A stretch of DNA of 12,733 nt. Origin: Dimargaris cristalligena (lineage: Eukaryota; Kickxellomycota; Dimargaritomycetes; Dimargaritales; Dimargaritaceae). Positions within the stretch are counted from its first letter, which is position 1. Every line of letters starts with the position of its first letter. Positions 1-8,472 of this stretch are shown here, piece by piece. Made by a program: the position numbers and the translations under genes. The notes below the pieces were generated by a model, which had not been told where the DNA came from, made no database searches, and saw only the letters and a list, made by a program, of their open reading frames with translations. The stretch is taken from positions 1-12,733 of the forward strand of contig JANBQC010000718.1 of the NCBI GenBank assembly GCA_027576995.1, in the 5' to 3' direction.

Positions 1-387
1 AACCCGATAGGGCCACGCTGAACCCTCCCGGATCCCCGGGCCGTGTTACTACACTTATACCATGCAGATGTAACCACATACTATTAGCCAGGCTGGAGAA
101 TGCTTGAGAAAAAAAGTTTAAAGCGGATAATAGTGGGTGAGGGAGGAGGGGGGGTTTTGGAATTTTTGGTGAAGAGAACTCCAGCTCACTTTTCTCGACA
201 AGCACAAAATCTAGGCAGCCCTAAATATACTGGGCTTCCCCGAAGTATAAAAGCTTAGCTATAGCCCTCCCATATCACCTCCACCCATATCCCCCATTCT
301 CGCCGGATTCCACATTTTAGTCAGTCACCCTCACCCCCACTTTTTGTTAAGTATAGTTGACTACTTTTTAGGTAAAGTTACTAAGCC
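1..387. other. Upstream region of the secreted-protein gene
   Basis: No gene is visible here. The stretch holds a G-rich tract at 135-154, a TATA-like box at 246-253, and a pyrimidine-rich leader from about 265 to 350 that precedes the ATG at 388. I see no open frame of note on either strand. The first 60 bases contain a GC-rich segment with a GGATCC/CCCGGG junction that looks natural in context. The left edge may cut through the regulatory region of a gene outside the window. Confidence 0.6.
246..253 (+). promoter_or_regulatory. TATA box for the secreted-protein gene
   Basis: The sequence is TATAAAAG, a full match to the eukaryotic TATA consensus. It lies 142 bases before the ATG at 388, so transcription would be expected to start around 275-285, within the pyrimidine-rich leader. 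It is the clearest TATA element at a plausible distance from any of the five genes. That fits an inducible or stage-specific gene, although regulation is inferred from the box alone. Confidence 0.5.
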
Positions 388-1768
388 ATGTTTAAGTTCA
401 CCTACTTCCTGCTTACACTACCGATCCTCAGCCTGCTAGCCCCGATCCTGTTGGGTTCCCCAGTTCCGGACCAAGGTAATACCTCTCCTCGCCTCCCAAT
501 TGATCCGTCCCAGCCCGACATAATCACCACTGTCAGGAATATCCGACTAGACAGAGTGGCGGCCGCTGAATTTACACGGCGACTGCAGGAAGCCGGAATT
601 GACACTCCCTCACCTGACGCCAACGGCAATTCGCCAACCATGCAACTCACGCCTCTGCAAATGGTCGTCGCTAGGCGAATTATACAGGAAATCCAAGGAC
701 GCCAAGATGCCCCGCCCGTTCAGGCCGAAGGTCAAATGGGAGACATATTGGATGAAATTCGAGAAGCCACTGTCATCACTGAATCGGTAAGTTCGATCAC
801 CTGTAGTTGTCTGTATCCTGGTGTATAAGATATGATGGGTGTCGAACACAGGTATATATAACGTAAATAGTGCTATCCAGCCGCTTTAGCTGGCGTTACT
901 CCAATATAACATATACTTAACCTTGTATTTTATGGTCGGATAGATGCAAGCTCGTTTCTGGGACTATGTGCGTCAAGATGAGCTGACACCCAATGATTCC
1001 CGGGCCATTCAGGTCCTTGTCGAAGCTCTCTCCCAACCCAAGCTCGAAAAACTAATCAGCGACTACGTTCTCGGAAATGAAATTTCGTTTGATTTGGAAG
1101 AGGTCAATGGGAGAGGGGTAGCAACGACTGCCCTTAACCACAGCATTTCCCCCCGGCTCTTTCGCTTGGGCCATACCGACTTGGCCATGCGACTATTAAC
1201 TCCCATTGGGGATATGGCCAAAGAAGCTGCGGAACAAATGCTGGATATAACAGTTAGCCAGATCAATTATACGCCGGAATCTTTGAACAATGTCCTCCTG
1301 AAAAATAATTGGATCATGTTGGCTTGGCGAGCCCAATTGAATGGATCGATGAAAGTGATGGCGATCAAGGGGGACACTACTTCCCTGGAACGATTATTCA
1401 ATATGAGATGGACGGGTTCCCTAACTCCTATGGATAGATTCACCGCGGTCATGTGGGCGTTTTGGTTCAACCAGCCCGCCACCGCCCAGTTTTTAATGGG
1501 CCAGGTGGGTGAAACGAGTCAGTTAGTCCCCGGTCTGCAAGACCTCCATCGTATCCTGGGGTACTGGTGCAGTCTCTCCGCCAGAAGCTCTAGGGATAAT
1601 ATTCGTAACAACATCAAGGGCCAAAGGATGTCGAATTTTAACTCGGGCTATTTTTTCAATGAATACCCTCAGGCCGGTCGACTGTTGGACCGCCCTATTG
1701 AGGATAGCCAGGATGCTGTTTTGGATGCAATGGAAAACCAGTTGATTTTCTCTTTCCTTGAACAATAG
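388..1768 (+). CDS. Secreted protein of unknown function, 407 residues, two exons
   Basis: Exon 1 is 388-786 and exon 2 is 944-1768. The frame is kept exactly (phase 0), giving 133 + 274 = 407 residues. The N-terminus has a classic signal peptide: MFKF, then a hydrophobic core to about residue 23 (LLTLPILSLLAPILLG), with likely cleavage near GSPVP at 24-27. The mature part looks mostly alpha-helical, with amphipathic segments, only one cysteine in exon 2 (in YWCSL) and no transmembrane segment after the leader. Segments such as LGHTDLAMRLL and NQPATAQFLMG have a faint helical-repeat feel but do not match ankyrin or TPR consensus. I do not recognise the family. A role as a secreted effector-like or cell-surface protein is only inference from the leader and the lack of known relatives. 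The ATG at 388 is chosen because it opens the signal peptide and lies downstream of a TATA box. The first Met of exon 2 (944) is the first codon after splicing and is not likely to be the start. Confidence 0.75.
787..943 (+). other. Intron of the secreted-protein gene, 157 bases
   Basis: The donor is GTAAGT (787-792) directly after the codon for Ser133. The acceptor is ATAG ending at 943, and a CTTAAC branch-like site lies about 25 bases upstream of it. Unspliced, the frame would stop at 826-828. Removing the intron joins two long open segments in phase 0, which is strong support. Confidence 0.8.
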
Positions 1769-2534
1769 ACCATTAGAGTGCTTTTAGAACATGGCACGTA
1801 GCGCTGAAGGTGCGCCCCTCTAACCCAATGTGGAATGTAAAACTATTGCCACTCTTCATTCTTACTTACCTTTTTGGGCCCTTTAAAGCTATGGTTTGTT
1901 ATACACGATCACTACGGCCACCCACTCCACATATATGGCCTTTATCACAGTACTTTCAAGCCCTCCTATTAAAATGCAGTTGCGATTCTACCGACCCATT
2001 CCAGGGACTAGCCAATTACACGTATTGATGCGCGTCAATCTAGTGGGTTCATTTTATGTATCTATGGAGTTTTAATTCAAACACGGCGAGGGTGGATAGG
2101 CTACCTTGACACGGATATTCGGTGTTGAGGGGGCCATTAATGTTGGGGACAAGAATCCAAAATTTGCCTCAACTCACGGATTATTCGGTATATAGTCTGA
2201 TTTGAACTTCCACCATTTATATCTATATATACATCCGTTTACAATTACATATAAAATGCGGGATATCTAAGGACTAGCAAAAAAAAAAGAGGGGATGGGG
2301 GACTACGCCATGGGCTTGCAGTACCATGGATAGTGATGAAATTAAGTAGAATGTGTGGGTCGGGTAATTATAGAAGAATAACAGTATAAATAAGAGTGTG
2401 CGTGTGTATCACTACTACTGGTGGACAGATATAAAATGATGGGTGTATAATAAAGGGACCAAGCCCTAGCCTATAAAATACTATGCACCTGCGTATTCCC
2501 TTGAACCCAGCCTAATGACATAGTATATATAGTA
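1769..2534. other. Convergent spacer (3' regions of the secreted-protein gene and DSN1)
   Basis: This is 766 bases between two gene ends. It is AT-rich in its second half, with TA-rich runs around 2215-2250, an A10 tract at 2279-2288 and a short GTGTGCGTGTGT stretch near 2396-2407. The one open stretch (1810-2028, plus) begins at GTG rather than ATG and shows no protein-like pattern. I take the region as 3' UTR and spacer. I see no canonical AATAAA for either gene. Confidence 0.6.
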
Positions 2535-4795
2535 TTACCGGTCATCGCGGCCTGCCAGCTGGATATTTGCAAGTGCCTTAAGAATATAAAATGGATCAAT
2601 AGGCGCAATTAAACTAGGAGAATCAGTGGTCGGGACAGGTGTACTTGACTCACCCTCATCCATTGAAACAGGCGCCGCCACAGGTTCTAAGGCGGGGGCC
2701 ATGGTGGTATCCCGACTAAGAATAAACTCCGCCCGCTGTTCCTGTTCGGCCTGAACTACTCTACTATGACCGTCCCCGTTCCAACCCACCGTTGACGATG
2801 TCGATACCGATAGCTGCCCGGTACGCCGCTGGAATGATGTAATCACTTGAGAGGCTACGGAATCGGCGAACTGCTGCATACACTCATGGAATTTCTGGGT
2901 AACGTAAAGGGTATGTGTTAACTGGTCAATGGCGGGCTCTAAGCTTTGAACTCGTGGGTGCACGACGGGATCGACGAGCTCCGGGATCGGAATAACTGTC
3001 GGTGCTAATCGCTGGCTCGGGTTATTCAAGAGGCGGGGTGTGGCCGGTGGTGGAAGGGCCAGTGGTTGTAGAACCGGGGTGCTAACATTTTTTTCGTCTA
3101 GGCCCCGACAGAGGTCCCATAAACGCCGTTCGCATTTGTTGAATACAGAAATGTCGATATCGAAGGGATATGGGTCGGCGGATTCAAGGGATGGAATAGT
3201 CCGGACAGGTAGTGGTTGCTCCTGATGTTGTTGGATAAGTCGCCTCCATGTCCGCTCCTCCCGCTGAAGTCGCTCCAGGGTTTTTTCTAGTAGTTGTTTC
3301 CGCTTGACATTAGACACATTGATTGGGTGAGGGGCGGGTTGAGCCTTGACTTTGGAGAACCCTGATGATTCTGCGGCCTTGAATGTATCCGGCCGATGAT
3401 ACCACGATGTACTAATATCCTTATTGACCATTGCTTTATATATCTGTCGAAGAGTTTCCTTCATTGCTATGAAATTAAAAGTCAAACCAATAACAGTAAC
3501 ATCATACCAAACGAATTACATTGGAGTTAGTTGGGAAAGTGGTAAAAAATAAAATATGAAAATGTGGAAATGTGGAAAGAAACTTGAGGATTAAGTTTTC
3601 GATAAATAAATGTATTATATACGGCACTTACTTTGCTTGATCGGCTCACTGTCGCTAATTTTCTTGGGAAACGCTAGGCCGGCCTTGGGGATACACCAGG
3701 CGATCAATTGGCGCATTCGCTGAGGCTCCGGAATGTCAGGGGATATGTGCTTGTAGAAATCCTTTGGGTCAATGTCCGGGTCCAGAGGTACTGTATTTAG
3801 GTTGGTAGTTCACCGCAGCGTGCAAGCAAAAATAGGGTACAGAAGCAAGTTTGAGGGTACCGCAGGTTAGGAGATAAATTTAAACTGCATGGAATACGAT
3901 CCTTTATGCGGGAATTTTAGACTTAAACCCGTAAATAGGAAATTGGTAGATATACTTACAGATGGTCCCCCCGGATTGGGATGAGGCTCGTTTGCCACGA
4001 TTGGCAAAACTAGATCGCCGCCGAATATTACGGGCCACGTTATTTCGTTGCGGCGGTGGAGGGGAGTCGGCATTTTTAAGGGGAACTACAGCATCCTGGT
4101 GTTTGCTAGCGGCCAAGGCCGTCTGGGTTTTTCTACGTAACGCCCTCAAGGATTCCTCGGCGGCGGACCTGGACATTTTTGGTTTGCCCTGCTATACAAA
4201 CAAATCAATACAGAATAAAGGAACGGCGACATGGTTGAGTTGGTTGGCAAAGTGATTCGTAGCCGTAGGGCAATAAAGAAATCGGTTGTGAGTAAAGCCA
4301 GGTATAGTGCCGAGGACATGGGCCTGGTGCTTAGTATTCATGAACTCATAGAATAGATTATAGCGCTTCTTACCGTTTGAAGGGGGGGATCGGGAGGTGG
4401 ATGGTTGCGCGAGTTTTCTTTACCAGGGCGGGCCTCCCGATGACCATTAAGAGCTGATGATTGCCTGGGTTTAGACACTTGGGGCAATATTTCCGAAGGT
4501 ATAGGGTGCGACCGACCATTGGCGGCTATTATAGGTTCCGGGTGCACTATTTTCGTGATTTTCTTGGGCTGCACATGGGCAACCGTAAACCCCCAGCCGC
4601 CGCCATCATCTATAGTTTAGTATTCGGTGGTAGTTAGGAAAATAATGGATAACCCGCGTTAGAATGCATTCAAGAGTTCGAGTCGGCTGAGGCTACCAAA
4701 GACGTTATTGCGATAGTTCCCTGTTGGCAGTATGTGCGGGGTAATGCGGTAGGGAATGTCACGTTATACTTACTGTTGCGTGCCCGCTTTGACAT
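2535..4795 (-). CDS. DSN1: DSN1/Mis13 subunit of the MIS12 (MIND) kinetochore complex, 525 residues
   Basis: Exons in transcription order are 4795-4774, 4609-4374, 4188-3960, 3790-3632 and 3466-2535. All junction phases agree, and the total is 525 residues plus stop. DSN1 is part of the four-subunit MIS12/MIND complex that links the inner kinetochore (CENP-C) to NDC80. Visible signatures are a basic serine pair RRRSS at 142-146 and RGKRASS at 150-156, matching the conserved Aurora B target segment; the core DFYKHI (173-178) followed by EPQRMRQLIAWC (184-195); TSWYHRP at 235-241; a charged predicted coiled coil around 270-296; and a C-terminal DPFYILKAL motif near the end. Residues from about 300 to 500 are low in order and rich in Pro, Ser and Thr. 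The start ATG at 4795 gives MSKRARN in a 22-base first coding exon with G at -3. A longer product by one Gln is possible (tandem acceptor in intron 2). It diverges from MRP51 across a 2.1 kb spacer. Confidence 0.88.
3467..3631 (-). other. DSN1 intron 4, 165 bases
   Basis: The donor is GTAAGT after EPIKQ plus one base. The acceptor is TTTCATAG, with a CTAACT branch candidate upstream. Splicing forms a Thr codon and continues as MKETLRQIYK, in frame with the long last exon. Confidence 0.85.
3791..3959 (-). other. DSN1 intron 3, 169 bases
   Basis: The donor is GTAAGT after Ile162 plus one base. The acceptor is ATACAG with a CCTAAAT branch-like site just upstream. Splicing forms a Leu codon and brings the Aurora-site segment directly in front of the conserved DFYKHI core, as expected for DSN1. 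Confidence 0.85.
4189..4373 (-). other. DSN1 intron 2, 185 or 182 bases, tandem acceptor
   Basis: The donor is GTAAGA after the Thr codon (phase 0). The acceptor region reads TATAGCAG, so either the TAG (exon from 4191) or the CAG (exon from 4188) can be used. Both preserve the frame, and the upstream choice adds one Gln. I used 4188 for the main model, but the sequence does not decide between them. Confidence 0.7.
4610..4773 (-). other. DSN1 intron 1, 164 bases
   Basis: On the coding strand the donor is GTAAGT. The acceptor is CTATAG, preceded by a near-perfect branch site, ATACTAAAC. The junction splits an Asn codon (A + AT) and keeps the frame into the long exon 2. Confidence 0.8.
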
Positions 4796-6866
4796 GACGA
4801 GAGTGGCACTAGGAAACGCTAGACGGGGTGCTTGGGAATGGTGCTACTAACGGAATAAACAGTAAGGGGGGTTTAGGATAACTACCAGAATCAATAATAG
4901 AGTAAAAAGGTACTAGAATTCAAACTCCGCGGGGCATGTGAGGGAAAGAGGAACTATGGAGACAAGATGAAGGGTTAGACAAAGAAATTAAGACTGGAGG
5001 AACTCGCATGCAGCGGCTGTCAGAAAGCCGGTGGGCACAGAGACAGCGCTTGGGGGGTATCTTGGGTCGCAGAAGTGTTTGAATTGGGCGATGGTTGACC
5101 AGAGTGGCTTTAAGAAAATAGTCGAAGGCATAGGCAACAAACGACCATGGTGAGTCGACTTGTCTGGACAAAGTAAAAGAGAACGTTCTAAGGACTTAAT
5201 TGGGGAGAAAACACGGAGACAATTAAACAAGGAATGAGTCGCGTAAGTGTGGAAGAAGCGAGGAAAAGAGAAAAAAAGCGGTCGCAGGGGGGAAAGCGGG
5301 TTGTGTTCACCGAGAGTGTGGCTCCTACCTGTTGTGGCATCGGCCCTCGGAGTATGCCACCCAGACATTACTTAGTGAGCGGGAACTGGGTAAGTAGTTT
5401 CCCCACCAAAGTTAGTCCTCTACAAGTTATTGCTGGCAATACAAATACCGCCTCCGCCGCCGTCCAGCCGAAACCTTGCTTCCTAATTGAGAATCATATA
5501 CTAGTTGTCGCTGCAAAATGGCCGCCAAGTCATTTGTTTACATTTTGATGACGGCTGGTTATTGTGTGAATGGGTTTTTAAAGGGCGGAGTTGAAAGAAA
5601 GGGTAAACATGGTCGAACCAACCAATGGGGGGCCGCCGTTCGTACTCTATAGGGTCAACTCTACCTGGTCCACCCACCTGACTAGTTTGCTAGTTTAGGG
5701 CAGCCTGTCCATTACGGGGGCGGGTAGGTAGGGCAATTTACGTGTTAAATGGAAGTTTCAGTCAAACCCCTGACCACGCCCTAAGGCTTTTATAGTTTTG
5801 TAGCAATACTAGATACCTATTAAGCATTAAGGACTGGGCCACAGTGTGTGAGCAATGCTTTCTTAGATGGACCTCCACAATGGCCCCAATAACTCAAAAA
5901 GCGATTGGTCAAGCTCTAAGCCTTCGTCAGGGCGGTCCCCCTGTTCCCCATGTTACACCTGCGACTCCCCATTAAGGTTCGAGATACCGATTTTGGACCC
6001 TTAAAGGGTAGCGGTTCTCGGCCCGTGGAGTGTGATAGGGTTCGATGAATACTGCAATTCCCAAAGAAATCCCTGACTGTGTTTTATGTCAGGCCGGAAT
6101 TCCCAACCAGCCACTGTTGAACAGACTGACGCTCCTGCTAGTCAGGTATTTTGTATAGGCAGTATACTATGCATCGCCGAGTCTGATATGGATTCACTAC
6201 AGACCAGTTATTTAATATTGATACTAACGGTTTATACTCATGCCTCACTTTTTATTTTCGGTATCCCTACTCGAATTTTGATCACCGCCCGTTAAACAAA
6301 ATCGTCTGTATCTTGTCGCATTTGAGGCGATAAACCATCGAATTCACACATGTTGACCTGTTATTTAACCATTTTTTAATGAATTTAGGGGCTCCATAAA
6401 GAAACCAGTGCTTGCCGTTTTTCCTTTAATTATTCCAAAGGAAGGAAAGCCGGCGTGTCGGATAGCTTGGTAAACCGCTGGTCCGACATAATAAAACTTG
6501 CGTTTTTGGATCGACCATTATTATAATGTCATTTCAGCCCCAGCTCCAATCGATTGGTAGAGGCTGAGTTACCGCCAATAAATATTTCTCCCATTATTTC
6601 CCATATTACCTGTAGTTCTCAGTCAACATCCCCAAGAAATTGTAAAACCCATTATTAGTCGTCCACCGAATCGAATCGCTGCCCCATAGTACTGCTTCTG
6701 ACTAGGCTGGTGTAGCCCATTTAGGCCGGTAGATTCGATTCTGATTCCCTTTAGTGGTTGAATATGCCTCTTTCTTCCTCTTCACCGGTCCTTATTCATT
6801 TATTTTGTATCAATCGACTCCTCCTTGGCCGTTTGATAGCCCATATTATACTCCTTTTTGCACACC
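4796..6866. other. Divergent spacer between DSN1 and MRP51
   Basis: This is about 2.1 kb without a gene I can support. The DSN1-proximal part (about 4990-5370) is pyrimidine-rich on the minus strand. This produces a 126-residue minus-strand open frame from an ATG at 5368 (down to 4988), rich in Ser, Pro, Leu and Phe, which I read as a promoter or leader rather than a protein. The middle has short open frames only: a 44-residue one at 5518-5652, and one at 6086-6295 whose first 20 codons are polar before it turns hydrophobic. The MRP51-proximal part holds CCAAT motifs (5622, 5886, 6546 and the inverted form at 5904 and 6553) and a pyrimidine-rich leader at 6765-6866. No tRNA or known RNA gene was recognised. 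Confidence 0.55.
6546..6557. promoter_or_regulatory. Back-to-back CCAAT palindrome upstream of MRP51
   Basis: CCAATCGATTGG is a perfect 12-base palindrome made of two inverted CCAAT boxes, 310 bases before the MRP51 start. In fungi CCAAT is bound by the Hap2/3/5 complex, which controls many mitochondrial genes. Binding here is inference. A 12-base palindrome is expected a few times by chance in a window of this size. Confidence 0.3.
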
Positions 6867-8030
6867 ATGGAGAGCTCTTTTGGCAAACTGTACCGGACCT
6901 CCCGGTTGGCCAGCTTCGATCCCAAGATCCGTCAAGTCTACACCGCCTTTGGTGCTGAATCGCGGGCCGAGGGGGCCTGGGGTTTGAAACGGGACATGCC
7001 CCCTGCGCTGCGCACCAAGCTTGTCCACATCCAAGCCCTCGATTCCCGCGAACAGCAAACCCGGTTCGAAAGTGCCCAGAGCAACGTCCTGCACATGCGC
7101 CGGTGGCGCCAACTGTTCCCCACCAAGGTGAAGCCCGAAGTGCCGAGTCCGATCCCGACGGCGCGGATCACCAGCATGTCCACCCCGGAATGGTCCGAGT
7201 TCCTCGCCTACGCCGGTTCCCGCAAGCGGGCCTGGCAGGAGGCCCTTAAGTCCGGCGAATACCTGCCCACGGACTTGTACAAGTTCCTGCAAGCGACTAC
7301 GGCCACGCGCGGCCCCGGCCAGCACTATCAGACCGGGTCGAGCTACTACCAGTACCGCCCCACGGCCGCCGAGGCCGAAGTGCCCGGTCGGATGTTGTCG
7401 CGCGACGCCAGTGGTTTCGCTGTGGGTGTCGGTGGGTTCGTCGCAGGTCTGATAAAACCCGGTATGAACAAATCCACCGCCTTCAGCTCCCGCGAACGGG
7501 CCAAGTTCTACGTCCGCAAGGCCGTCCTGACTGGGGGATCCCACCCGTTGGTCGAGCTGGCCGAACAGCCCAGTGATATTCACGCCCAGTTCAATGTCGG
7601 CCAGGCCCTCCGCGGGTCCCAACGGCTGTCGTTCGGGGGCCAATACGGCGGTGGCGGCAGCACTTCGCGTTACGCAGGCTTCCAGAACCAATACCAGAAC
7701 CAGCCGCGTTTCCCGGCCCATGTCGTCTCCGGTCCTCTGGCCGCCCGGCAGAACCAGGAACACCGGGCGGATCAGCTGTTGAACCGCATGAACCCCGGTT
7801 CCGCCAACTCCTCGACCGCCCCCGGCTCCCCGGCTTTCCCCGACGCCGTCAGCTTCAACGACGCTGCACTGCAGACTATGCGGGAAACGATCAGCGGCAT
7901 GTACTCCTCCCAGCCCAACCGGTCCCAACAGCCGCGTACCGATACTGGCTCTTATGAGCGCTCGCAGTCTCCCAACGTGAACCGGAACCCCTTCGGTGTA
8001 CGCAATCCCAACAGTCACACCAAGAAATAG
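6867..8030 (+). CDS. MRP51: Mitochondrial small-subunit ribosomal protein, MRP51 family (bS1m), 387 residues
   Basis: This is a single exon starting at ATG 6867 in the context CACCATGG. The product matches the fungal mitoribosomal Mrp51 family (37S subunit, also called bS1m), which in yeast is also linked to translation of mitochondrial mRNAs through their 5' leaders. Signatures, as recalled for the family, are SRLASF at 12-17, the EGAWGLKR segment at 35-42 (family form GDWGLKR), IQALDSREQQTRFESAQS at 55-72, and the internal AVGVGGFVAGL at 185-195. The N-terminus is basic and poor in acids, which fits import into the matrix. Residues from about 250 to 387 form a low-complexity tail rich in Gln, Ser, Asn, Gly and Pro. 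The whole is somewhat longer than yeast Mrp51, mostly through that tail. The coding region is rich in G or C at third positions, unlike DSN1. It converges with the glycosyltransferase gene. Confidence 0.85.
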   Translation: MESSFGKLYRTSRLASFDPKIRQVYTAFGAESRAEGAWGLKRDMPPALRTKLVHIQALDSREQQTRFESAQSNVLHMRRWRQLFPTKVKPEVPSPIPTARITSMSTPEWSEFLAYAGSRKRAWQEALKSGEYLPTDLYKFLQATTATRGPGQHYQTGSSYYQYRPTAAEAEVPGRMLSRDASGFAVGVGGFVAGLIKPGMNKSTAFSSRERAKFYVRKAVLTGGSHPLVELAEQPSDIHAQFNVGQALRGSQRLSFGGQYGGGGSTSRYAGFQNQYQNQPRFPAHVVSGPLAARQNQEHRADQLLNRMNPGSANSSTAPGSPAFPDAVSFNDAALQTMRETISGMYSSQPNRSQQPRTDTGSYERSQSPNVNRNPFGVRNPNSHTKK

Positions 8031-8472
8031 ATACCAGCGACTATAATCCGCCACTATAAATTTGCTTGGGAATTTAATTCGATTGGTAGTTTATTCTAGA
8101 TTTAACCCTTCCCCCTTCTTACACTTTATATTCAGCCATTATTTATTTATTTATATTTGGTACAATGATTTTTAAACTAAAATATGAGTAAACTGAGGCG
8201 GTGGGTGTATTTTCTTTTTTTCTTTTTCAATTAGTATGGTGTAAGTCAATAGATGGGCTTTGTTTATAATGGCTAGTTATTTCTATAAAAAAAAGCGCCA
8301 TGGATGATGTAACAATGTAAACTACAAAAGGCACCGCGGAGTAGATGTATAAAAAAAGGGGGTAGTTGGAGGACGCATAAGATAGCGTCCTGGTCTCTTG
8401 AATGAGCCCCGAAAACGGCCATCCGTGGTACGATTTATTAAACCCCGGTTGAGGTAAATTTCCTAACGGACG
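8031..8472. other. Convergent spacer between MRP51 and the glycosyltransferase
   Basis: This is 442 bases of AT-rich sequence. It includes a TTTA tandem stretch at about 8139-8155 (on the minus strand, overlapping AATAAA copies), an A-run at 8287-8294, another at 8351-8357, and an inverted repeat AGGACGC / GCGTCCT at 8370-8391 with an 8-base loop. I read it as two overlapping 3' UTRs with their processing signals. No coding frame is seen. Confidence 0.6.
8434..8439 (-). promoter_or_regulatory. Possible poly(A) signal of the glycosyltransferase gene
   Basis: On the minus strand the sequence is AATAAA, beginning 34 bases after the stop codon at 8473. This is close but workable for a compact fungal 3' UTR. 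The AATAAA copies further downstream at 8139-8155 are an alternative. Confidence 0.35.

Noticed and set aside
28..42. GGATCCCCGGG, which resembles a cloning-vector polylinker
   Set aside because: The match stops at once on both sides and the flanks look genomic, so contamination is not supported.
4674..4684. GTTCGAGTC, resembling a tRNA B box (also GGTTCGATG near 6040 and ATTCGATTC near 6732)
   Set aside because: No A box, no T-arm pairing and no acceptor stem could be formed around any of them. The first lies in a DSN1 intron.
4988..5368. A 126-codon minus-strand frame starting with ATG upstream of DSN1
   Set aside because: Its composition (Ser, Pro, Leu, Phe, His) is what a pyrimidine-rich leader gives in any frame. 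There is no domain pattern, and it sits where the DSN1 promoter is expected.
6086..6295. A frame starting MSGRNSQPATVEQ with a possible splice donor (CAG/GTATTT) after codon 20
   Set aside because: The donor is weak, no matching acceptor or downstream exon was found, and the rest of the frame is hydrophobic with no family likeness.
6421..6488. Two neighbouring hairpins (TTCCTTT/AAAGGAA and TGTCGGA/TCCGACA with an inner AGC/GCT) that might be a structured RNA
   Set aside because: About fifteen 7-base stems with short loops are expected by chance in a window of this length. There is no A box, B box, or C/D or H/ACA pattern.
6846..8054. A 402-codon open frame on the minus strand, longer than the MRP51 gene it overlaps
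   Set aside because: It begins at GTG rather than ATG, lies opposite a clear MRP51 gene, and is explained by the G/C third-base bias of that gene, which removes stop codons on the other strand.
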